A DNA stretch of 34,176 nucleotides from NCBI RefSeq assembly GCF_000341145.1, contig NZ_ANBE01000007.1, positions 259,952 through 294,127 of the forward strand. Direction: 5' to 3'. Under the pieces are notes generated by a model, which saw only the letters and a list, made by a program, of their open reading frames with translations, did not search any database and was not told the origin of the DNA. The DNA is from Nocardiopsis xinjiangensis YIM 90004. Its GTDB lineage: Bacteria > Actinomycetota > Actinomycetes > Streptosporangiales > Streptosporangiaceae. Made by a program: the position numbers and the translations under genes. The stretch's first letter is position 1; the number at the start of each line of letters is the position of its first letter. Below, piece by piece: positions 1-8,377 of this stretch.

Positions 1-415
1 CGACCGTCATGAGCAGGAGCATGTCCATCTCACCCACGAGGTCGGCGTAGGGCTCCACGGGCTCGACGGGGTTGAGCGCCAGGCCGGCCCGGGCACCCTG
101 CTTGCGGATCTCGCGCAGGGTGCGCACCGGGGCGTCGGCGGCCTTGGCGTGGACAGTGACGCTGCCCGCTCCCGCTTCGGCATACCCCGGGGCCCACGTG
201 TCGGGGTCCTCGATCATCAGGTGGCAGTCCAAGGGTGTGTCCGCCGCCCTGACCAGGGACTCCACGATCGGAAGGCCGAGCGTGAGGTTGGGGACGAAGT
301 GGTTGTCCATCACGTCCACGTGCAGCCAGTCCGCGTTCGGGGATACCGCCGCCGCCTCATCGGCCAGATGGGCGAAATCGGCGTTGAGAATGCTGGGAGA
401 GATCTGAATTGCCAC
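1..415 (-). CDS. rpe: Ribulose-phosphate 3-epimerase (partial, C-terminus outside window)
   Basis: Interconverts ribulose 5-phosphate and xylulose 5-phosphate in the non-oxidative pentose phosphate pathway; cytosolic TIM barrel. About 138 residues are visible, starting with GTG at 415 ([14 protein letters not shown]). The family's N-terminal signature [10 protein letters not shown], the block [12 protein letters not shown] (metal ligands His32 and Asp34) and the CHLM block with His65 are all present. The last part of the barrel, with the catalytic Asp of the C-terminal half, lies beyond the left edge. In actinobacteria rpe usually follows fmt and rsmB on the same strand; here the small plus-strand gene at 544-930 lies between rsmB and rpe, so rpe must have its own promoter or be read through. 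Identification is secure; only the 3' end is unseen. Confidence 0.95.
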   Translation of the reverse strand, partial: MAIQISPSILNADFAHLADEAAAVSPNADWLHVDVMDNHFVPNLTLGLPIVESLVRAADTPLDCHLMIEDPDTWAPGYAEAGAGSVTVHAKAADAPVRTLREIRKQGARAGLALNPVEPVEPYADLVGEMDMLLLMTV

Positions 416-543
416 GTCAGCGAGTGTAGCGAGGACACGGTCCGCAGGGCCCGCTCGGGTGTGGCCAGCTCCCGCCGCGGGCAGAGCCCCCATGATCGGA
501 CCCGCCCGGCCGTTCGCCGGGCCCCACGCTGAGGAGGGCGACG

Positions 544-930
544 TTGCTCGACCGGGACGAACTACAGGACTTCCTCGACACCTACGGACGAGAACTGGTC
601 TCGGGCGACCTCGACCGGGTCGCGGCGCGTTACACCTATCCGGTGTGTGTGGTCGGAGAGGAAGCCACCCTCGCCCTGTCCGCCCCGGGCGAGTTGAAGG
701 CGACCCTGGGCGGGGCGGCCCGGCGCTATCAGGAGCGGGGCGTGGCCGAGCTGGTGCTGGAGCTGCGCGGCGTGGAGGAACTCACCGAGCACCTGGTGTG
801 GGTGGACGTACGGCGGGCCGCCCGCGCCTCCGACGGCAAGGAGATCCTCGTCGAGGGCCGGCGCTACCTGCTGCGGGTGGCAGGCGGTTCGTGCATGATC
901 TGCGTGGTCGTCCCCACCGGCCCCGCCTGA
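544..930 (+). CDS. Small NTF2/SnoaL-fold-like protein, function unknown
   Basis: A 128-residue soluble protein with no signal peptide or membrane segment. It starts at TTG 544, preceded by the GA-rich ribosome-binding site GAGGAGGG at 531-538. An N-terminal amphipathic helix ([20 protein letters not shown]) followed by the segment [10 protein letters not shown], and then alternating strands in the C-terminal half, resemble the cone-shaped NTF2/SnoaL fold, in which a helix is followed by a strand-rich sheet lining a pocket. I see no conserved Asp/His dyad that would identify a ketosteroid isomerase or cyclase. It sits opposite in direction between rsmB and rpe, convergent with rsmB (37 bp apart). 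The fold is inferred from the pattern alone; the substrate is unknown. Confidence 0.75.
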   Translation: MLDRDELQDFLDTYGRELVSGDLDRVAARYTYPVCVVGEEATLALSAPGELKATLGGAARRYQERGVAELVLELRGVEELTEHLVWVDVRRAARASDGKEILVEGRRYLLRVAGGSCMICVVVPTGPA

Positions 931-967
931 CCCTTCCCGGCCGGATGCGCGTACGGGGCGGCCCGGA

Positions 968-2434
968 TCACTGCTCCTCGCGCCGCAGCAAGGCCAGGAA
1001 CATGGCGTCGGTGCCGTGCACGTGCGGCCAGAACTGGGCGTACATGCCGTCCGGGCCGGCGGCCAGGTCGGGCACTTCGTCCAAGAAGTCGGCGGCGCGC
1101 AACAGCGTGAGGTCGCCGCGCTCCGCCAGCACACCCCGCACGACCGCGTCGGTCTCGTCCAGGTGCGGCGAGCACGTCACGTAGGCGATGACCCCGCCGG
1201 GGCGGACGGCCTCGGCAGCGCTGGCGAGCAGGTCGTGCTGGAGCGGTGCCAGCTCCTTCGCGCTCGCCTCGGTGCGGCGCCAACGCGACTCGGGGCGGCG
1301 GCGCAGCGCTCCCAGACCCGTGCAAGGGGCATCGACCAGCACCCGGTCGAAGGCGCCCGGACGCCACGCGGGCGCCGTACCGTCCGCGGCCACCACACGG
1401 CCGGCGTCACGCGGGGCCCGGTGCACTGCGGTGGCGACCAGTCCGGCCCGTGCGGGCTGGAGCTCGGCGGCCAACAGGCGGGCCTCCCGGCGCCCGGCCA
1501 GGGATGCGAGCAGTCCGGCCTTGCCGCCCGGGCCCGCGCACATGTCGAGCCAGCGGGTGTCCTGTCCGTGGGGATCGACCCGGGACAACGCCAGAGCCAC
1601 CAGCTGGCTGGCCTCGTCCTGGACGGCGGCCCGGTTCTGGCGCACTTCCCGGATCGCGGCCGGGTCCCCCTCGTTGAGGTGGGCCGCGAAGGGTGAGTAG
1701 GTGCCCGCCTCCGCGCCCGAGGCGGTCAGGTCGGCGACGGTGGAGCGGCCCGGTTTGGCCACCAGGGTCACGCGGGGACGCTCGTTGTGCGCGCGCAGCA
1801 GCCGTTCGGTCTCGGGCAGTCCGCCGCCGGAACGCTCCCCCAGGGCCCGGGCGAGCTCCTTGACGATCCAGCGCGGATGGCTGTGCACCACCGACAGGTA
1901 CCCGCTGGGATCGCGCTCGCGCTCGGGCGCCACGACGGCGGTCCACTCCTCCAGGTTCCGCGCACCGACCCGTCGCAGCACGGCGTTGACGAAGCGGGAG
2001 CGGTGGTGTCCCACGACCTTGCGGGCCAGGTCGACGGTCGCGCTGACGGCGGCGTGCGACGGGATCTTCGTGGACAGCAGCTGGTGGGCGCCCAACCGCA
2101 GCAGGGGCAGCACCTCGGTGTCCACCGAGGCCAGCGTGCGGTCCACGCAAGCCTCCAGTGCCGCGTCGTAGGTTCCCTGCAGGCGCAGGGTGCCGTAGGT
2201 GAGTTCGGTGGCGAGCGCGGCGTCGCGTCCGCTGATACCTCGCTCGTTGAGCAGTGCCGGCAGCAGCAGGTTGGCGTAGGCGTCGCGCTGGTCGACGGCC
2301 CGCAGCACGTCGTAGGCGACCCTGCGCGCGGGGTCACGGGGCCCGGGCGGCCCGGAACCGTTCTGCGCGCCACCCTTCGCGGGCTTCTTCCCCTTGCGGG
2401 GACGGCGGTTCTGGGAACGGTGCTGCTCGCTCAA
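968..2434 (-). CDS. rsmB: 16S rRNA (cytosine-967-C5)-methyltransferase, RsmB/NOP family
   Basis: Methylates C967 of 16S rRNA using SAM. At 488 residues it has the usual RsmB layout. After a basic, disordered N-terminus (residues 1-33, many Arg/Lys/Gly), a NusB-like RNA-binding domain spans about 35-165 (ARRVAYDVLRAVDQRDAYAN onward). The Rossmann methyltransferase domain follows, with the SAM-binding motif DMCAGPGGKA at 297-306. The two cysteines of the RNA m5C mechanism are both present: Cys371 in DAPCTG and the catalytic Cys421 in VTCSPH. The gene follows fmt by 73 bp on the same strand and is probably co-transcribed with it. The lysine-rich N-terminal tail is longer than in E. coli but ordinary for actinobacteria. 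Confidence 0.95.
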   Translation of the reverse strand: MSEQHRSQNRRPRKGKKPAKGGAQNGSGPPGPRDPARRVAYDVLRAVDQRDAYANLLLPALLNERGISGRDAALATELTYGTLRLQGTYDAALEACVDRTLASVDTEVLPLLRLGAHQLLSTKIPSHAAVSATVDLARKVVGHHRSRFVNAVLRRVGARNLEEWTAVVAPERERDPSGYLSVVHSHPRWIVKELARALGERSGGGLPETERLLRAHNERPRVTLVAKPGRSTVADLTASGAEAGTYSPFAAHLNEGDPAAIREVRQNRAAVQDEASQLVALALSRVDPHGQDTRWLDMCAGPGGKAGLLASLAGRREARLLAAELQPARAGLVATAVHRAPRDAGRVVAADGTAPAWRPGAFDRVLVDAPCTGLGALRRRPESRWRRTEASAKELAPLQHDLLASAAEAVRPGGVIAYVTCSPHLDETDAVVRGVLAERGDLTLLRAADFLDEVPDLAAGPDGMYAQFWPHVHGTDAMFLALLRREEQ

Positions 2435-2507
2435 CGTGGGTTCTGCCTCAACGAATCCGGGGACGTGTCGCGCGGCCGGGCGCCGCCGGGTCCGAGCCTA
2501 CGGCAGC

Positions 2508-3443
2508 TCAGCGGCCCAGGCGGTCGTCTTCGGTGGGACGCACACCACGCGCCCAGTCGACCGCGCCCATGGCCTTCTTGCCCTGGGGCTGGACCTGACC
2601 GAGTTCGACGGGGTGGGTGCTGGTCCCGGCGAGCACGCGCTTCTTCTCCACGTGCATCTGCCCGGGCTCGAGAGCAGGGGTGTCGGCGTCGGTGACGGGC
2701 CGCACGGGGCCGATCTTGAGGCGGCTCCCGCGGAAGGGGGTCCAGGCTCCGGGTGCGGGGGTGCAGGCACGCACCACCCGGTCCACACGCCGGGCGGGGA
2801 CGGTGAAGTCGAGTTCGGCGTCCAGGGGGGTGAGCTTGGCGGCGTAGGAGACGTCGGCCTCGGGCTGGGGCACCGCTTCGAGGACGCCGGCCTCGATGCC
2901 GTCGAGGGTGCGCACGAGGAGGTCGGCGCCGGAGACGGAAAGACGCTCCAGGAGGTCACCGCTGGTGTCGGTGGGGCGGACGGTCTCGGCGAGGGTGCCA
3001 AAGACCGGGCCCGCGTCCAGTTCCTCGACGATCCGGAACGTCGAGGCGCCCGTGACGTCGTCGCCGTGCAGCAGCGCGTGCTGCACGGGGGCAGCGCCGC
3101 GCCAGGCCGGGAGCAAGGAGAAGTGGAGGTTGACCCACCCGTGCCGGGGGATGTCCAGTGCGGCCTGGGGCAGGAGGGCGCCGTAGGCCACGACGGGGCA
3201 GCAGTCCGGTGCGATCTCGGCCAGACGGGCCAGGAACTCCGGGTCGCGGGCCTTGGCCGGTTTGAGGACCTCGATGCCCTCGGCCTCGGCGACCTCGGCA
3301 ACGGGGTTGGCGGAGACCTTGCGTCCGCGTCCGGCGCGGGCGTCGGGGCGGGTGACCACGGCGGCGACCTCGTGGTCGGAGGTGAGGAGCGCCCGCAGTG
3401 ACGGTACGGCCACCTCGGGTGTTCCGGCAAAGACGAGCTTCAT
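2508..3443 (-). CDS. fmt: Methionyl-tRNA formyltransferase
   Basis: Formylates Met-tRNA(fMet) with 10-formyl-tetrahydrofolate to make the initiator tRNA. The 311-residue protein begins [10 protein letters not shown] at ATG 3443, preceded by GGAGGGG; an open frame extends 23 codons further upstream, but the conserved N-terminus and the ribosome-binding site fix this start. The catalytic triad of the family is present: Asn105 and His107 in the VNLHFSLLP loop and Asp143 in ELDAGPV. The formyl-transfer loop reads [11 protein letters not shown]. The C-terminal OB-fold (about 205-305) binds tRNA. It is first in a minus-strand pair with rsmB and is divergent from priA across a 361-bp region. An adjacent def gene, common beside fmt in many bacteria, is not seen. 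Confidence 0.97.
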   Translation of the reverse strand: MKLVFAGTPEVAVPSLRALLTSDHEVAAVVTRPDARAGRGRKVSANPVAEVAEAEGIEVLKPAKARDPEFLARLAEIAPDCCPVVAYGALLPQAALDIPRHGWVNLHFSLLPAWRGAAPVQHALLHGDDVTGASTFRIVEELDAGPVFGTLAETVRPTDTSGDLLERLSVSGADLLVRTLDGIEAGVLEAVPQPEADVSYAAKLTPLDAELDFTVPARRVDRVVRACTPAPGAWTPFRGSRLKIGPVRPVTDADTPALEPGQMHVEKKRVLAGTSTHPVELGQVQPQGKKAMGAVDWARGVRPTEDDRLGR

Positions 3444-3804
3444 GTGTGGTGTCCCCTCCACCCGCGTCCTGGTCTGTCGGTGTCCCAGTTCTATCAGCGG
3501 GGTCGGGGGCAACGCTGTTCTCGGGCCCGGAACGGGGACTGTCGGCGATCCGAGGGCCGGCGCGTCGGCGCAGGCCCCTGTGTGCAGGGGCGGAGGCCCT
3601 TCCTGTGGCGGTGGTACGTTGAGTGCTGTCCGTGAGAGTCACGCGGACTCACGCGCGGGTGGGGATCCGCGCCGACCCGTGGAGACCCCGTGCTCGCCCG
3701 GCCCAGGAAGCAGCCACGACCGTCAGGTGCGGCGCCCACCCGGCCGGAGGGTCGGACCGGGTCCCGGTTCCGGCCACGGGAGGCACTCGAGGACCGGAGG
3801 TGAC
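3444..3804. other. Divergent fmt/priA intergenic region
   Basis: This 361-bp stretch separates fmt (minus) and priA (plus) and must hold both promoters. I see no convincing protein gene: open frames here have no ribosome-binding site and no recognisable product. A perfect 7-bp stem with a TGTG loop lies at 3574-3591 (GCCCCTG/CAGGGGC). The priA ribosome-binding site is the GGAGG of CCGGAGGTGAC just before ATG 3805. No hexamer pair convincing enough to call a promoter was found. Confidence 0.5.
3574..3591. repeat. Short perfect inverted repeat upstream of priA
   Basis: GCCCCTG and CAGGGGC flank a 4-base TGTG loop, 214 bases before the priA start and 131 bases before the fmt start. It could be an operator or a leader hairpin. 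With no known regulator attached, it is recorded only as a visible structure. Confidence 0.4.
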
Positions 3805-6009
3805 ATGGCAACGCGCCCCGATCCGTCCGAGGCCCTCTTCGCTCTTCCCGAACCCGTCGACCCCCCCGCAGCGGGCACGAAGGCGCGTACGGCCAAGCGG
3901 CCCAAGGCCAAACGCCCTGCCGATCACCTCCCGGTCGCACGAGTGGTCGTGGACACCCCGCTCCCCCACCTGGACCGGCCCTTCGACTACCGGGTGCCCG
4001 CGAGCATGGACGAGAAGGCCGTGCCCGGGTGCAGGGTGCGGGTCTACTTCAACAACCGGAAACTGGACGGGTTCCTGGTGGAGCGGGTGGAGCAGTCGGA
4101 GTTCCCCGGACAGCTGCGCTACCTCGACTCGGTGGTCTCACCCGAGCCGGTGCTGGCCCCACAGATCCTCGACCTGGCGCGGGCAGTGGCCGAGCGGTAC
4201 GCGGGCACGCTCAACGACGTGCTGCGGCTGGCCGTACCCCCGCGGCACGGCCGTGTGGAGAAGGAGACCGCGGCGGCCGAGGAGGGGGCCGTGAGGGGCC
4301 CGGAGGCGGCGGACCCGCGGGCCGCGGCCGCCCCCACCGGCGAGAGCGCCGAGCACCCCCCGGTGCCGCCGGAGGCCCACGCTCCCCAGCCCGGCCCTCA
4401 GGACACCGGGGTGCCGGGAGCCACGGAGGCGCCACCGGTCCTTCCGGGCCCGTGGGCGAACTACCCCGAGGGCCCTTCGTTCCTCCGGGCACTGCGCGAG
4501 GGCCGGCCCGCCCGCGCGGTGTGGAACGCCCTGCCCGGCCAGGACTGGGCACACTCCGTCGCCGTGGCCGCCGGCGCCACCGAGGCAGCCGGGCGCGGCA
4601 CTGTCGTGGCCGTACCCGACGGGCGCGACGTGGCCGCCGTCGACGCCGCCCTCACCGAGGAACTGGGCGAGGGACGGCACGTGGCACTGACCGCCGGCCT
4701 GGGCCCGGCCGAGCGTTACCGGCGCTGGTTGAAGGTGCTGCGCGGTCAGGTTCGCGTGGTCGTGGGTACACGCGGGGTGGTCTTCGCGCCCGTGTACGAC
4801 CTGGGCCTGGTCGTGCTGTGGGACGACGGCGACGACGTGCACGCCGACCAGCACGCCCCCTACCCGCACGCCCGCACGGTGTTGGCGATGCGCGCACACC
4901 GCGAGGGCGCGGGTGCGCTCATCGGCGGGTACACGCGCACCACGGACGCGCAGCTGCTGGTGGAGGCGGGTTGGGCACACCCGTTGGTGGCCGACCGCGG
5001 CACGCTCCGGCAGTACGCGCCCGTCGTCAAGGCGGCCGGGGACGACCGGGAACTGGCCCGCGACGAGGCGGCCCGGTCGGCGCGGATGCCGAGCCTGGCG
5101 CTGCGCACGGCCCGGGAAGCGGCCCGTACCGGTCCCGTCCTGTTCCAGGTCCCGCGCCGGGGCTACCTCAACACCTTGGCCTGTGCGAGCTGTCGGGAAC
5201 CGGCCCGGTGCGACCAGTGCCGCGGACCGTTGGCGGTGCGGGGCTCGCACGCGATGCCTTCGTGCGGGTGGTGCGGTCGGGTGTCGGGCGGTTGGGCCTG
5301 CCCGGAGTGTGCAGGCACACGCATGCGCGCGGTGGTGGTGGGTGCGCGCCGCACTGCCGAGGAACTGGGCCGCGCTTTCCCGTCCTTGACGGTGCGTACC
5401 TCGGGACGCGACGAGGTCCTCGGGCGTGTCCCGGACCGGCCCTGCATCGTGGTGGCCACGCCGGGCGCCGAACCGGTGGCCGAGCAGGGCTACGCGGCGG
5501 CGGTCCTGCTGGACGGGTGGGCGCTGCTGAACCGCATGGACCTGCGCGCGTCGGAGGAGGCGCTGCGGCGGTGGTTGAACGCCGCCGCCCTGGTGCGTGC
5601 CGAGGGCGCGGTCGTGGTCTCGGCGGACGCGGGGATGCCGGCCGTGCAGTCGTTGGTGCGCTGGGACCCGGGCGGGTACGCCGAGCGGGAGCTGGCCGAG
5701 CGGCAGGAGCTGGGTTTTCCGCCCGCCGTGTCGATGGCCTCGGTCACCGGCGGCCCGGAGCACGTGCGCGAACTGCTCGACCAGGTGGAGCTGCCCCCGG
5801 AAGCAGACCTGTTGGGGCCGGTCCCGGTGGAACAGCCCGGCCCGGACGGCACCGGCGAGGGCCGGGCGTCGGAGCGTGCCCTGCTGCGGGTGCCGCGCAA
5901 CCGGATCGGCGCGCTCACGCATGCGTTGAAGGTCGCCGCGGCAGCACGCAGTGCCCGTGGGGACGAGTACCTCGCCCAGGTCCGGGTGGATCCGCTCCAC
6001 GTGATCTGA
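3805..6009 (+). CDS. priA: Primosomal protein N' (PriA), helicase-motif-deficient actinobacterial form
   Basis: PriA reloads the replisome at collapsed forks. This 734-residue protein starts MATRPDPSEALF at ATG 3805 after GGAGG. The N-terminal 3' DNA-binding domain (about 45-145; VDTPLPHLDRPFDYRVP) is well kept. Eight cysteines forming the paired zinc sites are intact at residues 460, 463, 469, 472, 487, 490, 499 and 502. The Walker A GxGKT loop expected before the first helicase lobe is missing: the corresponding region reads LPGQDWAHSVAVAAGATEA. The DEEH box is replaced by LWDDGDD. A Pro/Ala/Glu-rich linker covers about 150-210. Helicase-dead PriA proteins are known from actinobacteria, so this is probably functional as a fork-binding and loading factor rather than a decayed gene. 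Confidence 0.93.
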   Translation: MATRPDPSEALFALPEPVDPPAAGTKARTAKRPKAKRPADHLPVARVVVDTPLPHLDRPFDYRVPASMDEKAVPGCRVRVYFNNRKLDGFLVERVEQSEFPGQLRYLDSVVSPEPVLAPQILDLARAVAERYAGTLNDVLRLAVPPRHGRVEKETAAAEEGAVRGPEAADPRAAAAPTGESAEHPPVPPEAHAPQPGPQDTGVPGATEAPPVLPGPWANYPEGPSFLRALREGRPARAVWNALPGQDWAHSVAVAAGATEAAGRGTVVAVPDGRDVAAVDAALTEELGEGRHVALTAGLGPAERYRRWLKVLRGQVRVVVGTRGVVFAPVYDLGLVVLWDDGDDVHADQHAPYPHARTVLAMRAHREGAGALIGGYTRTTDAQLLVEAGWAHPLVADRGTLRQYAPVVKAAGDDRELARDEAARSARMPSLALRTAREAARTGPVLFQVPRRGYLNTLACASCREPARCDQCRGPLAVRGSHAMPSCGWCGRVSGGWACPECAGTRMRAVVVGARRTAEELGRAFPSLTVRTSGRDEVLGRVPDRPCIVVATPGAEPVAEQGYAAAVLLDGWALLNRMDLRASEEALRRWLNAAALVRAEGAVVVSADAGMPAVQSLVRWDPGGYAERELAERQELGFPPAVSMASVTGGPEHVRELLDQVELPPEADLLGPVPVEQPGPDGTGEGRASERALLRVPRNRIGALTHALKVAAAARSARGDEYLAQVRVDPLHVI

Positions 6010-6155
6010 CCCGTCCGCGGACCGGGCCACGCGCTCCCGTCGCGCTGCGCACACACGGCACACGCGCCCGAGGTTCCACGGGGGGAGCCTCCCACGCACG
6101 TGCCCGGCTCCCCGGCATCTGTGCCCGGCACGCTCCCGAGGCCCACACGGGCAGG

Positions 6156-6173
6156 CCCCGTCCGTGCACGGGG
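6156..6173. terminator. Weak bidirectional hairpin between priA and the DinB gene
   Basis: CCCCGT and ACGGGG form a 6-bp stem around a 6-base loop in the 224-bp convergent gap between priA and the DinB-fold gene. A second palindrome, CGTTCC-C-GGAACG, follows at 6175-6187. Neither is followed by a T-tract. Termination is plausible from position only. Confidence 0.35.
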
Positions 6174-6233
6174 ACGTTCCCGGAACGGTGTGGACGCCGC
6201 GTCAGCGCGCGGGGACCGCTCGCAGGAGGGCTC

Positions 6234-6779
6234 TCAGGCGCGGGCGCGGTAGAGGTCGCGCAGGAGCGAGACCTCCGCGCCGTGGTGGATCAGTTCGCGC
6301 TGCAGGTGGAGCACGAGCACCACCAGCGGCAGGTCCTCCCACTGGGTGGACTCGGCCGCGCTCAGGGGTGCGGCGAAGTCGTCCTCGCCCAGCTCGTGCA
6401 TGTGCTCGCTCCAGGTGTGGAACGCCATGCGCAGGCGCTGCTTGGCCTCGTCGGCGCCGCTGGGCCAATCGACGGTCTCCCGGCTGAGGGTGCGGTCCCC
6501 GAAGTACCAGTTGATGCGGGTCTCGAGCACGTCCACGACGATGTGGCCCAGCCGCCAGGCGATGGTGGTGACGGGGGGCGGCTCGGGCTCGGGGACCGCG
6601 CTGTCGGGTGCGTGCCGGCCGTCGGGCAGACGGCGCACGGTCCAGGCGCCGGGTGCTGGTTCCCAGTAGAACTCGGTGTCGGTGAGGCCCTCCAGGCGGG
6701 ACCACAGCGAGAAGTCCCAGTAGAACTCGCCCTGCGCCAGGATCTCGGCGGGCCAGTTCAGCGCCATCGGTGTTGCCAT
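6234..6779 (-). CDS. DinB-fold (DinB_2-like) protein
   Basis: A 181-residue protein starting MATPMALNWPAEIL at ATG 6779, preceded by GGGGGGAGCAGG. DinB-fold proteins are four-helix bundles related to bacillithiol and mycothiol-dependent S-transferases and usually bind a divalent metal through three histidines. Features seen here are the helix ending in WRLGHIVVDVLETRINWYFG, the helix KQRLRMAFHTWSEHMHEL and the C-terminal helix HLQRELIHHGAEVSLLRDLY, whose HLxxELxHH pattern is typical of the metal site. The substrate is unknown; mycothiol-related chemistry is a family-based guess. It lies 26 bp downstream of the methyltransferase-like gene on the same strand, so the two are very likely one transcript. 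Confidence 0.85.
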   Translation of the reverse strand: MATPMALNWPAEILAQGEFYWDFSLWSRLEGLTDTEFYWEPAPGAWTVRRLPDGRHAPDSAVPEPEPPPVTTIAWRLGHIVVDVLETRINWYFGDRTLSRETVDWPSGADEAKQRLRMAFHTWSEHMHELGEDDFAAPLSAAESTQWEDLPLVVLVLHLQRELIHHGAEVSLLRDLYRARA

Positions 6780-6805
6780 GCCCCTGCTCCCCCCGGGGGT
6801 GTTCG

Positions 6806-7567
6806 TCAGTTCCTGTTGGTGCGCCCGAGGCCCCCGAGCACTCCGGTGCCCTCCATGGCCACGTCCTCGTCCGGGTAGGGCCACCATCGCAGATCGGCCA
6901 GGCCCGGCTCGAGGGGGACGAAGGGGGCGAAGACGTTCTCGCCCGCACGTTCGGGTGCCTCCGTGGCCAGGGCCAGATAACCACCTCCGCGCAGGAGGGA
7001 GTGCAGCTGGGCGAGGCCGGACGGTGGAACGCCCCCGCTGAAGGGGCGGGTCATGAGAACAGCGACGGGCTCGCCGAAGTCGACGAGCCCGCAGGTGGTG
7101 AGTCGGCGCAGGGGGGCGTCGGCGTTCTCGGATCCGCCGGAGAGGACGGGGGTGTCCGGGGAAGAGAGCATCCCGACGGTGCCATGGGGGGCGACGTGCA
7201 CGACGGTGTTGTCGGGGTGGGCGTGGCGTATGCGCTCGGCGGTACCGGGGACCGGACAGCCCCAGTCGATGAACTGGCGTACCCCGCGGTCGGTGCTGAG
7301 GTAGTCGATGACCCGGCCGAGGAAGGCCTGGTGGGCGCGGGCGTCACGGGCGGGCGGCTGCGCGGGCGCGGTGTGCTGGCGGCGTCCGCCCAGGTGCACG
7401 ACGTGTCCGCGGGAGGGTGGGACCCGGGACGAGGGCCCTTGGTCGTCGAGCACGGTCGCGGGCTGCACCTGGTGTTCTCGCGCGTAGGTCAATCTCGTCC
7501 CCCAGCCGGTTCGCTCGCGGGAGGCAGGTTCGAGTCCGCGGGACCGGTGGTCGGGCCCCGACGGCAC
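6806..7567 (-). CDS. SAM-dependent methyltransferase-like protein (Methyltransf_19/DUF574 type), divergent
   Basis: The 253-residue frame starts at GTG 7567, directly after an in-frame stop, so it cannot begin earlier; a later GTG is possible. The order of motifs matches the actinobacterial S-adenosyl methyltransferase family PF04672. A degenerate PSRGHVVHLGGRRQ segment (about 51-64) replaces the usual PSxARxYDYxLGG block. The helix HQAFLGRVIDYLSTDRGVRQFID (about 84-106) is well preserved. The family's glycine loop DIGTGLPT reads DWGCPVPG here, and the acidic residues after the second strand, normally VDxDP, are replaced by VHVAPHG. SAM binding may therefore be weakened or lost. Function unknown. 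It is first in a two-gene unit with the DinB-fold gene. Confidence 0.75.
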   Translation of the reverse strand: MPSGPDHRSRGLEPASRERTGWGTRLTYAREHQVQPATVLDDQGPSSRVPPSRGHVVHLGGRRQHTAPAQPPARDARAHQAFLGRVIDYLSTDRGVRQFIDWGCPVPGTAERIRHAHPDNTVVHVAPHGTVGMLSSPDTPVLSGGSENADAPLRRLTTCGLVDFGEPVAVLMTRPFSGGVPPSGLAQLHSLLRGGGYLALATEAPERAGENVFAPFVPLEPGLADLRWWPYPDEDVAMEGTGVLGGLGRTNRN

Positions 7568-7903
7568 CGCGCCATGCCATCAGGGCCCGATGCTACAGGT
7601 TGCCGACGTGATACCCAGCACACCGAACAACGAAATGTGACCTTCTGAGCCCTTTGTGATGACCTGCGGTATACGGATTTCCGGGATCGGGATCAAGGGC
7701 CTTCCGGGCCGAAGGTCCCCCCGGCCTGAGGTCCCCGGATTCGCGGCGCTCGGCTCCTGCTGCTTGACATGCTCCACCGCCGCTGCGCCATACTGAGACC
7801 CTTGCCTGCCCTCACGTCGCGGGTGTTCGGTCCCCCGGCCGCCCTCCAGACGCGAGACTCCAGTGCGACGGAGTTTTCGTGTGCCCGCGAACGAGAGGTA
7901 AAC
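7568..7903. other. Divergent intergenic region before the DUF3870 operon
   Basis: A 336-bp, comparatively AT-richer stretch between the minus-strand methyltransferase-like gene and the plus-strand DUF3870 operon. It contains the promoter-like pair at 7764-7794 and an 8-bp hairpin at 7697-7718 (GGGCCTTC/GAAGGTCC, one G-U pair, 6-base loop). An open frame runs in from 7769 but lacks a ribosome-binding site and joins the DUF3870 frame, so I treat it as leader. No convincing minus-strand promoter was found. Confidence 0.55.
7764..7794 (+). promoter_or_regulatory. Housekeeping-sigma-type promoter for the DUF3870/CoA-transferase/GcdH operon
   Basis: A perfect TTGACA (7764-7769) is followed after 19 bases by CATACT (7789-7794), which matches four of six positions of TATAAT. 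The spacer is slightly long. Transcription would start near 7801, giving a leader of about 100 bases before GTG 7904. It is the best -35/-10 pair I found in the window. Confidence 0.5.
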
Positions 7904-8281
7904 GTGTTGTACGGCGACGACCGTGTCCAGCAGCTCTTCCGCAACCCCCGTGTGGTCCTGGTGTCGGGGTATGCCCGGCTCCCCGACTCGGTGGCGAGCC
8001 ATTCCCAGTACCAGCGCCTCGGCGTCATCCTCGCGGTGGACACGGCCGACGGGCGGATCATGGCCGCCGACACCACACTCCTGACCGACCTGGCCAAGGA
8101 CTTCTTCCGGGCCCTGGTCGAGGGCGCCTCGGTCACCGAGGACATCGCCGAGCTCATCCAACGCGTGCAGACCCGGTACGCGGGCCAGTCGGGCGCCGCG
8201 CTCACCACGGCCCTGCGCCGTTGCCTGGAGACCTACTCCCAGCTCAAGAGCGATCACCAGCTCCCCGACGGCAGCGCCTGA
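7904..8281 (+). CDS. DUF3870 domain protein
   Basis: A 125-residue protein starting at GTG 7904, chosen because GAGAGG lies five bases upstream and the conserved domain begins immediately after; an in-frame upstream extension to 7769 lacks such a site. The sequence follows the DUF3870 pattern: a strand with VVLVSGYARLPDSVAS, then RLGVILAVDTADGRIMAADT, an alpha-helical LAKDFFRALVEGASV segment, and a C-terminal YAGQSGAALTTALRRCLETY helix. No enzymatic residues are recognisable. It stops 96 bp before the CoA-transferase gene, in the same direction and behind one promoter-like element, which suggests a linked role in acyl-CoA metabolism, perhaps ligand sensing; that is inference. Biochemical function is unknown. 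Confidence 0.85.
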   Translation: MLYGDDRVQQLFRNPRVVLVSGYARLPDSVASHSQYQRLGVILAVDTADGRIMAADTTLLTDLAKDFFRALVEGASVTEDIAELIQRVQTRYAGQSGAALTTALRRCLETYSQLKSDHQLPDGSA

Positions 8282-8377
8282 GTGCCGCCGGGCCTTTCGA
8301 GGACCACCCCGCCGAAGGAAGGAACACATGCGTGCTCGCATCCGCCCCCGCCGCTGCACCGCCCCGGAGGTGACCCG

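Noticed and set aside
3444..3510. Longer fmt with 23 extra N-terminal residues
   Set aside because: The conserved N-terminus and the GGAGGGG ribosome-binding site fix the start at 3443; the upstream codons are unconserved.
4029..6878. Plus-strand open frame of about 950 codons overlapping priA in another frame
   Set aside because: The product is Arg/Gly/Ala-rich nonsense with no recognisable domain; priA in its own frame carries the zinc cysteines and DNA-binding domain.
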